A stretch of DNA of 64,000 nucleotides from NCBI GenBank assembly GCA_038373865.1, contig JAXGGA010000078.1:186001-250000 (forward strand). The letters run 5' to 3'. The position numbers and the translations under genes are program-made. The stretch's first letter is position 1. The number at the start of each line of letters is the position of its first letter. Source of the stretch: Uloborus plumipes (taxonomy: Eukaryota; Arthropoda; Arachnida; Araneae; Uloboridae). Positions 35,248 through 46,029 of the stretch are shown one piece after another. Below the pieces are notes generated by a model that was given only the letters and a program-made list of their open reading frames with translations, made no database searches and was not told where the DNA came from.

Positions 35248-35679
35248 CAGGGGTGCCCACAGGGGGGGGGGAGATTATGGCTCAAGTTGCGCCATTGAAA
35301 TTTGGGGGGGGGGGTGGATTTTTTAAAAAAAATTATTTTGTTTATTTAAATTGTTCATTAATTTATTTTTTTGATTTAAATTATTTCTTTTATCTCTTTA
35401 TTACTATTTATTTATAAAAATTTATTTGTGCGTGTGTGTGTGCTTGGAATGTCTGGACGGAAAAAAAAGCGGTTCTATTCTGCGCATAAATCGAACTTTT
35501 TAAAAATGAATATATATATTAAAAATGGTTATAATTTAAAAATATGTAGATAATAATATTTAAAAAAATAAATAAAATGAAAAAGCGGGCTAAAAATAAA
35601 AATAAGAAGCACAAGAGGGCTGTGAAAAATTGGGGGGGGGGGGGTTGCGCCATTGAGCTTGGGGGGATGGGCACCCCTG
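35248..35679. mobile_element. hAT-type MITE with perfect 8-bp target duplication
   Basis: The ends are a perfect 12-bp inverted repeat: CAGGGGTGCCCA on the left and TGGGCACCCCTG on the right. ATTACTAG flanks both sides (35240-35247 and 35680-35687), the 8-bp duplication characteristic of hAT transposons. Inside, GTTGCGCCATTGA occurs as a direct subterminal repeat near both ends (about 35287 and 35645), each next to a long G run (35304-35314 and 35632-35644). 432 bp, no gene. Confidence 0.93.
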
Positions 35680-35687
35680 ATTACTAG

Positions 35688-36101
35688 AATTGTTCATCGA
35701 AAGTAAATGCTCCTTATTTGACATTTTCATCACCTACTGAAGAACTGATTGGAAGAACTGTTTATTTGAAATAATCTCATTGCTCTTTAAGGTCTTCTTG
35801 TGTTATATTATTTCAAAAATTGTAATCGTTGAATAAGTATAACCTATTTCATTTTCCACTAATTTCCAACTTATTGAAAATACTTTCATTACCGATAAAG
35901 ACAAGAGACGTAACAAGATATTCCTCCGTGATAAAAATAGCTAAATATAACGCTTGAAAATGTAAATAGGAGCAGTCAGAGCTTGATCTTAATTTTACAC
36001 AGACAATTGATTAAGTGATGAAAATCATTTTTCAAACATAGTAGAATAGCCTTGATTTTGATAAAATAATATAACTTTCGACTTCAAGGGAATGTTCGTA
36101 T
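35688..36101. other. Non-coding stretch
   Basis: Nothing recognisable. Confidence 0.5.
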
Positions 36102-36443
36102 CAGGGATGCATCCCACTTTTCAGGGGCTCCAACAGAATCATACATAAGGGGGGGGGGGGGGCGTAAACTTAAACTAAGGACAAAAACGCAAAAAAAATA
36201 TATATATATTTGCCAAAACAAAATAACAAAAAAAAACTAAAAATTTAGCAAAAACATTTTTTACAAGAAAAAAAAAACAAATAAAACTTTTTTACCAAAA
36301 AAAAAAAAACCTAAAGAAAACTAAAAACAACTTATTTTTTTAACTAAAAATTCAATATTTTTGTTACTAAAAAATCAATGCTTTTTTAACTAAACAAAAT
36401 CAATATTTTTTTTAAACAAAAAGCCAGTGGGTGCATCCCCCTG
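36102..36443. mobile_element. hAT-like repeat, weak evidence
   Basis: The left end CAGGGATGCATCCCAC and right end GTGGGTGCATCCCCCTG are inverted repeats if two small indels are allowed. The flanking 8-mers do not match. The interior is strongly A-rich, with a TTTAACTAAAAA-like degenerate tandem repeat and a run of 14 G at 36149-36162. Confidence 0.4.
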
Positions 36444-36846
36444 CCGTCGCTCATGCCTCTTTCTTACGCGTCAGATTATATTAAAATTTTGTGATCTTTC
36501 ACAAAAGGCAACTTTTTCCATTTTTCTATAATCGCCTATAAAAAGCTAGTTCACTGACATCCTCCCCCCCCCCCCTCTACTAAAGGGCACTTTCTCCTTA
36601 CACATTCCTCCAACTCTGCTCTGCTACATAAAAAATCGTTCCCTCCAGAAGACAATAACTCCAGAACAATTTCTTACACGCTTTTAACGCGAAGCACGCA
36701 GGGAATGGCTGCTCTGCTAAAATGTATGCAAATACAGTTAACCAAAATCGCATGCTAATATAAATAAGTAGTTATATGAAGGAATATTTGAAAGTATAAA
36801 ACGTACCGAGGATATTCAAACCTATCTTTCACGAAAGGATGGATTC

Positions 36847-37300
36847 AAAAAAAAAAAAAAAAAAAAAAAAAGCAAAACATTCCCTTTCTTCATTTTTAAC
36901 ACATGAAGGAATTCGAGGGTGCGGCAGTTACGGGGAAGAGGAGGGGAGGGGGGAGAACCGTCTCGGTAGTCGTTAGAGCAACAAGTTAGAGAAATGCAAA
37001 TCAATCCGAATAATAGCGACAGGGAACTTTGGAAGAGGATATGGGTTTTGCAAAAGATGGACACGCGAGAGCAAGTGTGGGAGCGATCTGTGATTATCAT
37101 ACCACCATCTTCTGTTATTAGGGGTTGTCCCTTTTGGAAACAGCTAAAAAGAATGTTAACGATACGCCATTTGAGGAGCAGTCGGGACTCGGGGGGATGT
37201 GCTCACGATTTATTCGACGGATCTCGGATGAACGACTTTCCTTTTTCGATCTCGGGATGGGGGGATGATTTAATAAAGCAGGTTTTCATCATCTAGATTT
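36847..37300. other. Poly-A tract and GC-richer unassigned patch
   Basis: A run of 25 A (36847-36871) is followed by a CpG-containing segment (about 36900-37280), unusual in this AT-rich window. It includes an octamer ATGCAAAT at about 36995 (POU-type motif) and a 100-codon open frame on the plus strand (36994-37296) with no recognisable domain. It could be a regulatory element or an undetected exon; I cannot decide. Confidence 0.3.
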
Positions 37301-39392
37301 AATTATTTTTCTTTTTTTATTTTAAGATTTTGTTTATCAGTCATTATTGTTGAAGTTGCAATGATAAATGTGTACAGCCTTTTAGGTGGAAAAATAACTG
37401 GAAACGATAATCTTTAAATTAATTGATCAGTGTTAATCTTTAAAAAGTTAAACGTTGTTATAGTTTTCATTTGTTTAAATAATTTTAGCAAAATCAAATT
37501 TTTTCGCATTTTCACATACCTGCAGCATTTCTTAATTGTTGCAAAACTTAATTTTATTTGGTGGAAGTTGACTTAAAAATATTTTGAGTGAATTAACCAA
37601 TGTTGTATTGCATCTTTATTTTAGAGAGTTAATTCGTTCCTTGATCTAAATATGTCATCGCTTCATGAACTTCAAAAAACCAGAAAGAAAAATTAGTAAC
37701 TAACCTTTTGCACAAATGATAACTTTCTGTTTTATTTGTGTATAATTATTGTCGCAGTTGAAAGGAATTATAAAATTCAAGAAAATATTATCGAAGATAA
37801 AAAAGAAAAGTCAGTAAGTTTTAATTCATGACTTGAATGGTTTTGGTATGTTTTGCGTTATGCTAAAAATAAAAATCGTTGATAGTTAGCACCAGATTTA
37901 TTTTCTCTAAACACATGAAACTACAAGACAGAAAGCAAGAGAATTTGCTACACATTTTAAAAATATGTTTCCAACTTTATTCGTCTTTGAAAAGTAATAT
38001 AGTGCACTTTTTAATTTCATTAAATACTTTGACATGTTTATAAACAATACTTCCTTCATTGTAAGTGGGTCACATGTGACAGCTAACTCATATTTATAAG
38101 TAACAACGCGTGCATTGAATTATAAATGGTATCACTTACAGAAATTGGTGCAAGAAATTATTTTCTTTATTTTTTATTCAAATTGTTATTAAAGATTTTA
38201 ACAAAAGAAAGATGGCTAATTGTATTAAGTATAAAATCTTTTATGAATGCTTTGTTCTGATTTCTCTTTTGTGAAAGTTTAATTTTTATATGTCCAGTAC
38301 GTTCTTTTCCCCTTTCACCATTTTTGTTCTTTTTACAATTCTAAGAAGAAATAAGACTTTTTTTGGTAAATGCATTTGCAAAAACTTTCCCAACTTTTAT
38401 TTCCATCTTGCTTTGAGCTAAGAAATGAAATGTTATGCTTAAAATTAATTTTTAAATAATTTATAGGAGTTTTAGAAAAACGAAAAAAGTCGCCTTTTAG
38501 TGGGCGATGGTGGGAGATTTGGATGTCAGTAGGTGATGAGAAAATTCAAAGATTCAGCTTTTCGTAGGCGTTGAGATGATTTCAAAAAAAAATGCTTTTA
38601 GTGACCGATTTCTATCGGTGAACAGCTTTAGTGGGCGGTACAATAGTTAAAAAAAAAGATTCTTAAAAAAGGTGTTAAGTAAAAGATGTTTCTTTCTAGC
38701 ATCGTTATTTATTGAGAACCATATCATAATAATATATCCAGTATTGTGAGCTATGAAAAAAAATTTTCAACTTGTATTTTAACGAAGAATCAATACTTCC
38801 CTTTTACTATCGATTTGTAGTAACAATAACACAAATTTAATTTTTAATTGTCTGAGATTACAATAACTTTTTTCGATTAATGATAATAAATCAGAAAGTA
38901 CTAATGTTATGCTTCGCACGGGTGTGCTGGTCTTCATATATTTTCGTACTGGTAGGTAAAAACATTTTTTAGAACAGCGAGAAATCTGCATTCATGAAAC
39001 GTGTTAAATTCAGTAAATGTTTTCGCATTTATACTTGGGTTTCACAGGAAACTCGTGTAAACCTAAGAAATTCCGGAATGTTTCCCGGAAATAATTTAAG
39101 ATATTTCTGAATTCTCTTAGTGCAAATGATAGCATTTAGCGACGCAAACACCGCTGCTAAATCACAGAAAAGTTAATAAAGCGGAAATTTCAAAAAGGCA
39201 ATTCTGTTGTGGATTGGTAAAAAAAATAGACACAATTTTTGCAGGAGCCCCCGAAATGTGCAAATCCGCAATCATCGTGGAAAAAGATCACGCCTGTATT
39301 TCAAAGCGAAAACGATTTCCAACTTGAATTACATATTCCCGACGTAATCCGAGCGATTCGATATGTAATCCTGCTCCCAAAAGTTGCGGGGT
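37301..39392. other. Non-coding stretch with degenerate minisatellite
   Basis: No gene. At about 38491-38640 a GCTTTTAGTGGGCG-like motif recurs four times at irregular spacing (near 38493, 38557, 38594 and 38625), suggesting a decayed minisatellite. A GC-richer patch starts at about 39240. Confidence 0.4.
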
Positions 39393-39417
39393 GGGGAGGT
39401 TAGATCATAACCTCCCC
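39393..39417. repeat. Perfect 10-bp hairpin
   Basis: GGGGAGGTTA and TAACCTCCCC flank GATCA. The arms resemble those of the palindrome at 928-948. It lies in a GC-richer patch (39240-39560) with no recognised gene. Confidence 0.8.
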
Positions 39418-40183
39418 CGAATACCCAAAGAAATGTGGAACTGCATTGTTATTTCTATGGTTTGGGAGTGCCCTCTGAATCACGTCCAAGGTCAATACCT
39501 AATCACAATTCTTTCTGTGTGTTTACGCGGTTTCCTACAGATGCACAAGAATATGTATCTTATTTCAGATGATACAGAAAGTTGAGAATGATTACATTTT
39601 GTAAAAGATAACCGTTTACATTTATAGTTTTTATGTAATCATCGGGATGACGTTTTGCCAAAATAATTTAATTTTTGAGAATATTGCATAAAGGGGAAAA
39701 TGGATTATTCCCCAAAAACGGAAGAAATTGGGATGTGAATCACTTTTTTAGATTTTGTTTTACGTTTTGAGATTTCATTGATTTATTTGTTGAGTAATAA
39801 TAATGTCACTCTTCACAAAAAATATTGTGGCCCTCTTGTGTAACTCTGACACGTTTTATGGGTGCAATTAAAGATATCTATGAAGCAAGGACAGCAAATT
39901 TGGATAGAGCAATCCCCAAGATTTCGGTTTTCTAAAGTGAATTTCGCGAGTTCATAAAAATACGTTAATAGCTTTTCATTATTGAGATAAATGAATTGTC
40001 TTGAGAAATTACATTAAAGCAAGATGAACATTCCTTTCATTATGGAAATTACAAAGTTATATTCTAAATTCATATTTTACATCGTTACTTACTTGTAACG
40101 ATTTTGGAAAACACATCCTGGTGCGTCAAACAAGTACAGGCAAAAGTTTTGCACCATTCGTTGATGTTTGCATTTCTATGTTG

Positions 40184-40410
40184 CAAACGTTGCGTGATGT
40201 TGCATTCTTCAAACTTATTCAATTTTCTGATACCGATTTTCAAAGTTTTTCACCTTTTTTTTTTTTGTCATTCTTGTCATTTATTGTACGTTTAGCGTTT
40301 CAAACGTTGCGTGATGTTGCATTCTTCAAACTTATTCATTTTTCTGATACCGATTTTCAAAGTTTTTCACTTTTTTTTTTCATTTTTGTCATCTGTTGTA
40401 CTTTGGCTTT
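40184..40410. repeat. Tandem duplication, 117-bp unit, two copies
   Basis: CAAACGTTGCGTGATGTTGC starts at 40184 and again at 40301. The copies agree through CTGATACCGATTTTCAAAG and differ mainly in T-run length. Open frames crossing it merely read the duplication twice and are not evidence of a gene. Confidence 0.92.
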
Positions 40411-43400
40411 ATTTTACAAGCTTACTTATTTAGTTTCCGCTGAAAGTAAAGCACTAAAAGAACGTTTAATCGATGTCTTTCACTATTGTTGGTATCCAAA
40501 ACGGCGTTTCTTCAAATATCTCAAGAACTCATTTGTGTAGATATTTTCTTTTACCTTTTCAAGGCAGTAGCTGACGATTGTTCAAGGAAAAAGGGAGCTT
40601 TTAGGGAGGTTTGGGAGAGGAAGAGTGGTTGCTTGAGTATTAGAGAAAAAAGGCATCACTTACACGACATTACGGAAAATCTGAGGAAAAAAGAAATAGT
40701 ATAATTATATTTTATTACAAATAACGCTTAAAATAGACACAAAACACTATTTTGCCAATAAATTTATATCTTTTAAGTACTTACATCGCAGTATTTGCTT
40801 TACAATAGCCTCTTTATATTCATTTGTTTCTTACAAATCTCTCGGATACCACCAAACCCTCAACAATGCAAAAAATCCAAAACCTAACACGCGTAATTGA
40901 ATGTACTACATCTCTCAGTCTACTAACAGCTAAACTCGTCCAATAAATGCGAGGGACTCTAATGCGTACGAGAGTGCGCACAAAGCATCTGTTTATTCAG
41001 GTGACTGAAGCATGGGATCCCGAACGGAATGATCCCAGAAAAGTGTGACGACAGTTTTGTATTCCTAAACGAATTCATTTTACAAACCACCCTCTGACTC
41101 GCCTGGTTAGCCAACCGTCTTACCACGGCGTTTAAGGCAGCGATGCACAAAATGTTCCTTTCATGTAGTTCCATCAAGCACAGTAATAAAGTTATTGGAT
41201 TTGACAGAGCTGCATCTGACGATTTGATTTGTTGCCTGAAGAATGGGGGAAGAACACTTAAACGGAAGGCCCGAATAGAAACGCTTTGTGCGGGCTTTGT
41301 CTGGGAGCTGTCTGCGATACACTCAGTTTGTTATTCAGTCACTTAAAATTAAAAAACATAGATATGTGTACGACAAGGAATTGACCACTGAAAAGGCTCG
41401 GAAAGATTGAGTACCTCAGAATTTTCTGAGAGCCCACAAATTACTGAAAAACTGGGACTACATTTTTTTTTTTTTTGTTTTAAACGCATTTTTAAAGAGT
41501 ATGCAAACTTTAAAACTGGTTCTGTATTAAATGAGTATTTTTGTAAAATCAGAAGTTTGATTTTTACTATTAGTCATTCGCAGTAAATTCATTATATCAT
41601 GTGTTCATTACATCATTCATTACACAGAAATGTTCATACTTTTTAAAAATTCTTCTTCAAATAAATGTTTTCTGTTAGGAATATAGTAAGCTCAGTATCA
41701 TCCCCAATTTTACAAGTCCAATTGCTGTTTACGATTGTGACAGTTGATTACGTAATTATTCTTTAATGATTTATATGAAATCATTTAAAAGAAAAGATTA
41801 TGTAAATCATTGTTTTCATACCTCATTGTTTTCTAATACTGCTTTTCCCACTATGCATAAGTTCTTGGCTGAGTATATTTATGCTTGTGTAGATTCAGAA
41901 ACTGGTATTGAAAACCAATGGGGGATTTGTTGGAAAAGTTTCATCGCTCATATTTTTAAATAAGTGCGCCCATGCCTGTCAAACTAGATAAAAACTTTTG
42001 AGGCTTTTACGGAGAAAAGGTACTTCATTTTAAATTCTTATGAATATTTCATTGAAGTCGACAGAAATATACTGGATAAACGTTATTAACCCTGTTATTA
42101 GGTCAGTTATTTTCGACGGCTTTGGCCGCATGTCTTTGTGCAATACGTGCAAACATTATCTGACTCTATTCGTAATATTAATTTGAAATAAAAACTTTAA
42201 GAAAAAAGGTTTGTTATAACGTGAGTGTTAATATAGCGAATAAATATTTTGAGCCTTTTTATGTGTGCATTTCTATTGTTATTTTATCCTTAATGCAATA
42301 AATGTTATCACAATAAAGGATATTCTTTTTTTTAGGTGCTATTGAAGGTCTTCAAGGTTTCTTTAAGCCGCTTTTTGTCCCGCAATAAGCAGTGAGTAAT
42401 TAAATTAAAATAAAGGTATGCGATAATATTTATTGCAGAAATGCATATATTGTAGTAAAGTTTCAAATGACGTATACGTATTCAAGGTAACAAGAAACAT
42501 CTTATTCACTGTATATGAGCACTGTATAAGAGAGTTTTAAAAGCGTAACAATAATTCAGTATATATAAAATTGGGTACCGGATTTGCTATGACTATAAAA
42601 TTATGATGAAATTTTCAAATTATACATAATTGATTGAACTATTTATTTAAGGTGTGTTCGAACCCCTTTCGGAGCCTACTTTTTTTTTAGAAAAATTAAA
42701 TTTAGAAATTTTGTAAATACATTTTTTGATGTAGTTTTAGTAAAATTTGGTATTCAACCAGTGTTTTTAAAAATACTTACTAACATGTTTGTAAAAATTG
42801 TTATTTGTTTGACGGAGTTGAATAAAATACAAAATCTTCAAAAAATATTTAAGTGTTTTTTTTTTTTGGGGGGGGGGGCGGTGGAGGCACTTATGAGAAT
42901 AAAAGTATCACCAAAATGAGTTACTGATCACGATCAGATCATATGTGAGTAATTCGAAGATATCTTGAAAAAAAAGTTTTTAGCCCTTATCGAAGCCTTT
43001 TGAGAGGATTTTCAGCAATTTTTTTCAGTGCCTTTATTCAGTCAAAATATGCAGAAAAATTATTTTACAAAATCTAATGGTATATCGGTGCAAAGAATAA
43101 AATAATTTGAATAGATTGCATTACTTATAACTTTTCTGGGAATAAAATGTTTTTAAAACTAGTTACAAAAATAACTAATGAGTACGATAAAACAATGTCG
43201 CTGTCAGAAATATTTTGAGGAGAAAAAAAAGAAAAAGCAAGACAGTGTGAAAGACGAAATATCTTTACAAGCCCTGGAAGAGTTCATAGAGTCAATGTGT
43301 TTAATCTTTAATTTAGAACAAAATTATTTTAAACAATAAAAATAAAGCAGATAAAAAATCAGGTAAAAATGATAAAATATTAAAATCATACAAAACATCA

Positions 43401-43504
43401 TTTAGAATTGAAGGGGCAAGTAGATAAAGGTGTACTTTTTATACATGGATGAATGTGATAAGATAATATTTTTTTGAAAGCTTTTTCTAGAAATTAAAAA
43501 AAAA
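40411..43504. other. Non-coding stretch
   Basis: No recognisable gene. Positions 40950-41340 are GC-richer, and an open frame of 67 codons at 41143-41346 has no domain. G11 lies at 42868-42878. Confidence 0.45.
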
Positions 43505-43623
43505 TGTCACATATCACCTTTATTTATTTACCCTTTCAATTGTGTTTGTGAGTTAACACAATTGAACACACACTAATTTGAATATGTGTAAATTGGCGGA
43601 ATTCAATTGTCACATATCACCTT
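43505..43623. repeat. 16-bp direct repeats flanking an 11-bp hairpin
   Basis: TGTCACATATCACCTT occurs exactly at 43505-43520 and 43608-43623. Between them TCAATTGTGTT (43536-43546) and AACACAATTGA (43555-43565) form a perfect hairpin with an 8-base loop. Confidence 0.85.
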
Positions 43624-45678
43624 TAACCACTGGCCCCTTTAATTATATTGACGTGCATTAAAATTATAAAATAAATATTGGATATTGCAAAGTTATGAAT
43701 GGGAAAGATTTAGGTGAAAAGAATTTATTTTGTATTAGTACATTTTTCCTCTAAGCGTAATGGTAATCAGAAAAAATATTAATTTGAAAAACCTGATTTA
43801 ACTTTTGATTTACTTTAATAGACTGTACTTTTATGTAATAACAAAAAATTGATCTACTGTAAAAAGTAATTAGACTACCTAATTAAGTATTCTGATTTCT
43901 AAAAACATGAACATTTATCTTCCCAGAAAATAAAAAAAAAATCTGAAGCAAACTCTTTAAATACTGTCCTCCTATTACTTAAAAAGCTGTGCACCCCTTT
44001 TCGGATTGTCTAAAGTAATAAATTGTGGCTAAAAATCGCTGATAACCCAACCCCCAAGCGTGACTAGCTTAAGTCTCAAATCACGTTCATTTGCTAGCTA
44101 TAGTAGGATTTCATTTAAACATGAAGTTTAAGTGTAATATCATGTGAAACTTATCAAGTTAAATACACAATATATAAAGGAGCTCTTTCGTGATCCTACA
44201 AATCGTGATCGGTAATAGGAATAGTAGAAAAACATGATAAAGATCGTACATACTGCGATCAAAAGCTTCGGTTTCATGTTTGCCACAGGTTGTGAACTTG
44301 AGAGTTATTATCTGAGGCATCTTTGGTGGAATTGAACATTTATTTGCTGATTATTTTCTGGAGCAGGGCTCTATATTATTGGTTACCCGAGCACTCAGAT
44401 CAATAATTATTATCTGTTGTCACTAATGCACCACGGTCATTGGGATGAAGATATAAACGGAAACATGCTCTGGCCATTGAAAATTGGCCTTTGTTTTGAG
44501 ATATTGTTTATCATAGGATCATTTTAGGAGTTTTGTATAATAAGTGCTATCAAAGCTCCTTTCCCCCCTTGAGTCGTCAAGAAAACTAATGGCTTTCTGA
44601 GGAACATATGCTTGAATAAATTGCTTTCTCAAAAATTACGTTTGCAGCCTTTTATTAAGTGAAATCATTTAATCAAGTTGTCGTTGCTTTTTACCACGAT
44701 TGCTTTCTTTAGGGCATTTTACTATTGGCAGTTTAATGATTCGAATGATTGTATTTTTATCTTATTATATATCCTACTTTCGTTTTTCACCCCCCCCCCC
44801 TCTCCTGCAGACACGTACGTTACATCCAAAGCGGAAACGTGACAAATTTTTAAATTAGTATTCTTCCTCTAAAACTTTGATCTCAGTGCCGAATATATGA
44901 TTCGTTTTCTCAATGACAACTAAGCCTTGTTTTGTTTTTAAAAATCATGGTATTTAATTATACTTTTTCCATTTCACAGCAAAAATCATAATGTTTCCTA
45001 TGCATCAAATAAAATACCCCCCCCCCCCATTTCAACAGGAAAGCGCTTTAGTACAAGATTTTTTCAAATTTCCGTTTGATGTTTTTTTTTTTTTTTTTTT
45101 TTTTTTTTTGCATAACAAATACTTTTTTACTGTTTATCAATGATGTAACTACCCACATTATCCAAAACTTTTGGCTTCTAGGGTGCAAAGTTTTATTTCC
45201 TAATCGACAATAAAAAAAATAAATCTAGTTATGGAGAAAAATATTTGGAAACGCCATTTCAGCAGTCAGCCACATTTCTAAATTTTTTTCATGGTTTAAT
45301 GTCGGTCAAATATGGTTAGTTTGATATCCCAGAGCAATTCGTTGATTCTTTTTCCTAAAGTTTGTTTTGAGCAAAGTGGTCTTGCATGTATAAAATAGGA
45401 TTATATGAGGAGTTTTGAAGTAGTAAGTTTAAAAAATGTGAATCGTGTAAGCTCAATTAAAACTGTATAGAGTTTTTGAATGATTGAATGTTTCAGGTCA
45501 CTTTTTTCTCTATTAGGCGTTTATTCGAAACGAATAATGCAGACGCGTTTGTTTCTGAAGGAATAAAAATATTTCTCCTAATACCTTCAAGTGTCAAAAC
45601 TCTTGCTTTAGGCTCTGCTGAACTGGTAGCAATAGGCAACTTTTGAACAACAAAGAAACTGTCAAAAATAACATAGTA
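43624..45678. other. Non-coding stretch
   Basis: No recognisable gene. Homopolymers are prominent: C11 at 44790-44800, C12 at 45017-45028 and T28 at 45082-45109. A TATA-like TATATAAAGG at about 44172 has no gene to serve. Confidence 0.5.
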
Positions 45679-45856
45679 CATTCAGGGCACCCTTGAGCCA
45701 GTCCGGATAACTTCATATTTTTTTTAATATTTTATATTTTAAAATTAATAGGACCAGAAAAATACATCACCTTGATTTCATATGTTTTGGTTGACTTAAT
45801 AATAAAAACAGAAGTGTCGCAAAGTTTTCCGAACTATCTCGAAGCTACCCTGAATG
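45679..45856. mobile_element. Possible MITE with CATTCAGGG ends
   Basis: The left end CATTCAGGGCACC and right end GGTAGCTTCG-type complement ending CCCTGAATG form inverted repeats of about 36 bp at roughly 75 percent identity by eye, sharing AGTCCGGATAACTT-like inner parts. TA precedes the left end; the right flank is AC. 178 bp, non-coding. Confidence 0.5.
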
Positions 45857-46021
45857 ACTTTACCGACTTCAGCTCCGTGGAATTACAATAAGTTGAATTT
45901 TATTTCATCCTCTTCCATGCCGACTACATTTATTTTATTCCTCACAAAACATCGAATGCGTATCATTTTTGGGAACATTGTGTTTCATTGTGTTAATTTA
46001 TTTCCTGAGATTACTCGAGAA

Positions 46022-46029
46022 TGACGTCA
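46022..46029. promoter_or_regulatory. Second CRE-type palindrome TGACGTCA
   Basis: Exact TGACGTCA followed by GTGACGG, at the edge of a GC-richer patch (46000-46300). No gene is recognised nearby; function is speculative. Confidence 0.18.

Noticed and set aside
40104..40540. 139-codon open frame with internal repeat
   Set aside because: The protein repeat is just the 117-bp DNA tandem duplication with T runs; no domain.
41143..41346. 67-codon open frame in a GC-richer patch
   Set aside because: No recognisable domain or conserved motif; kept only as an unassigned patch.
42653..42680. Box B-like TGTTCGAACCC
   Set aside because: No box A, T stem or acceptor can be built around it.
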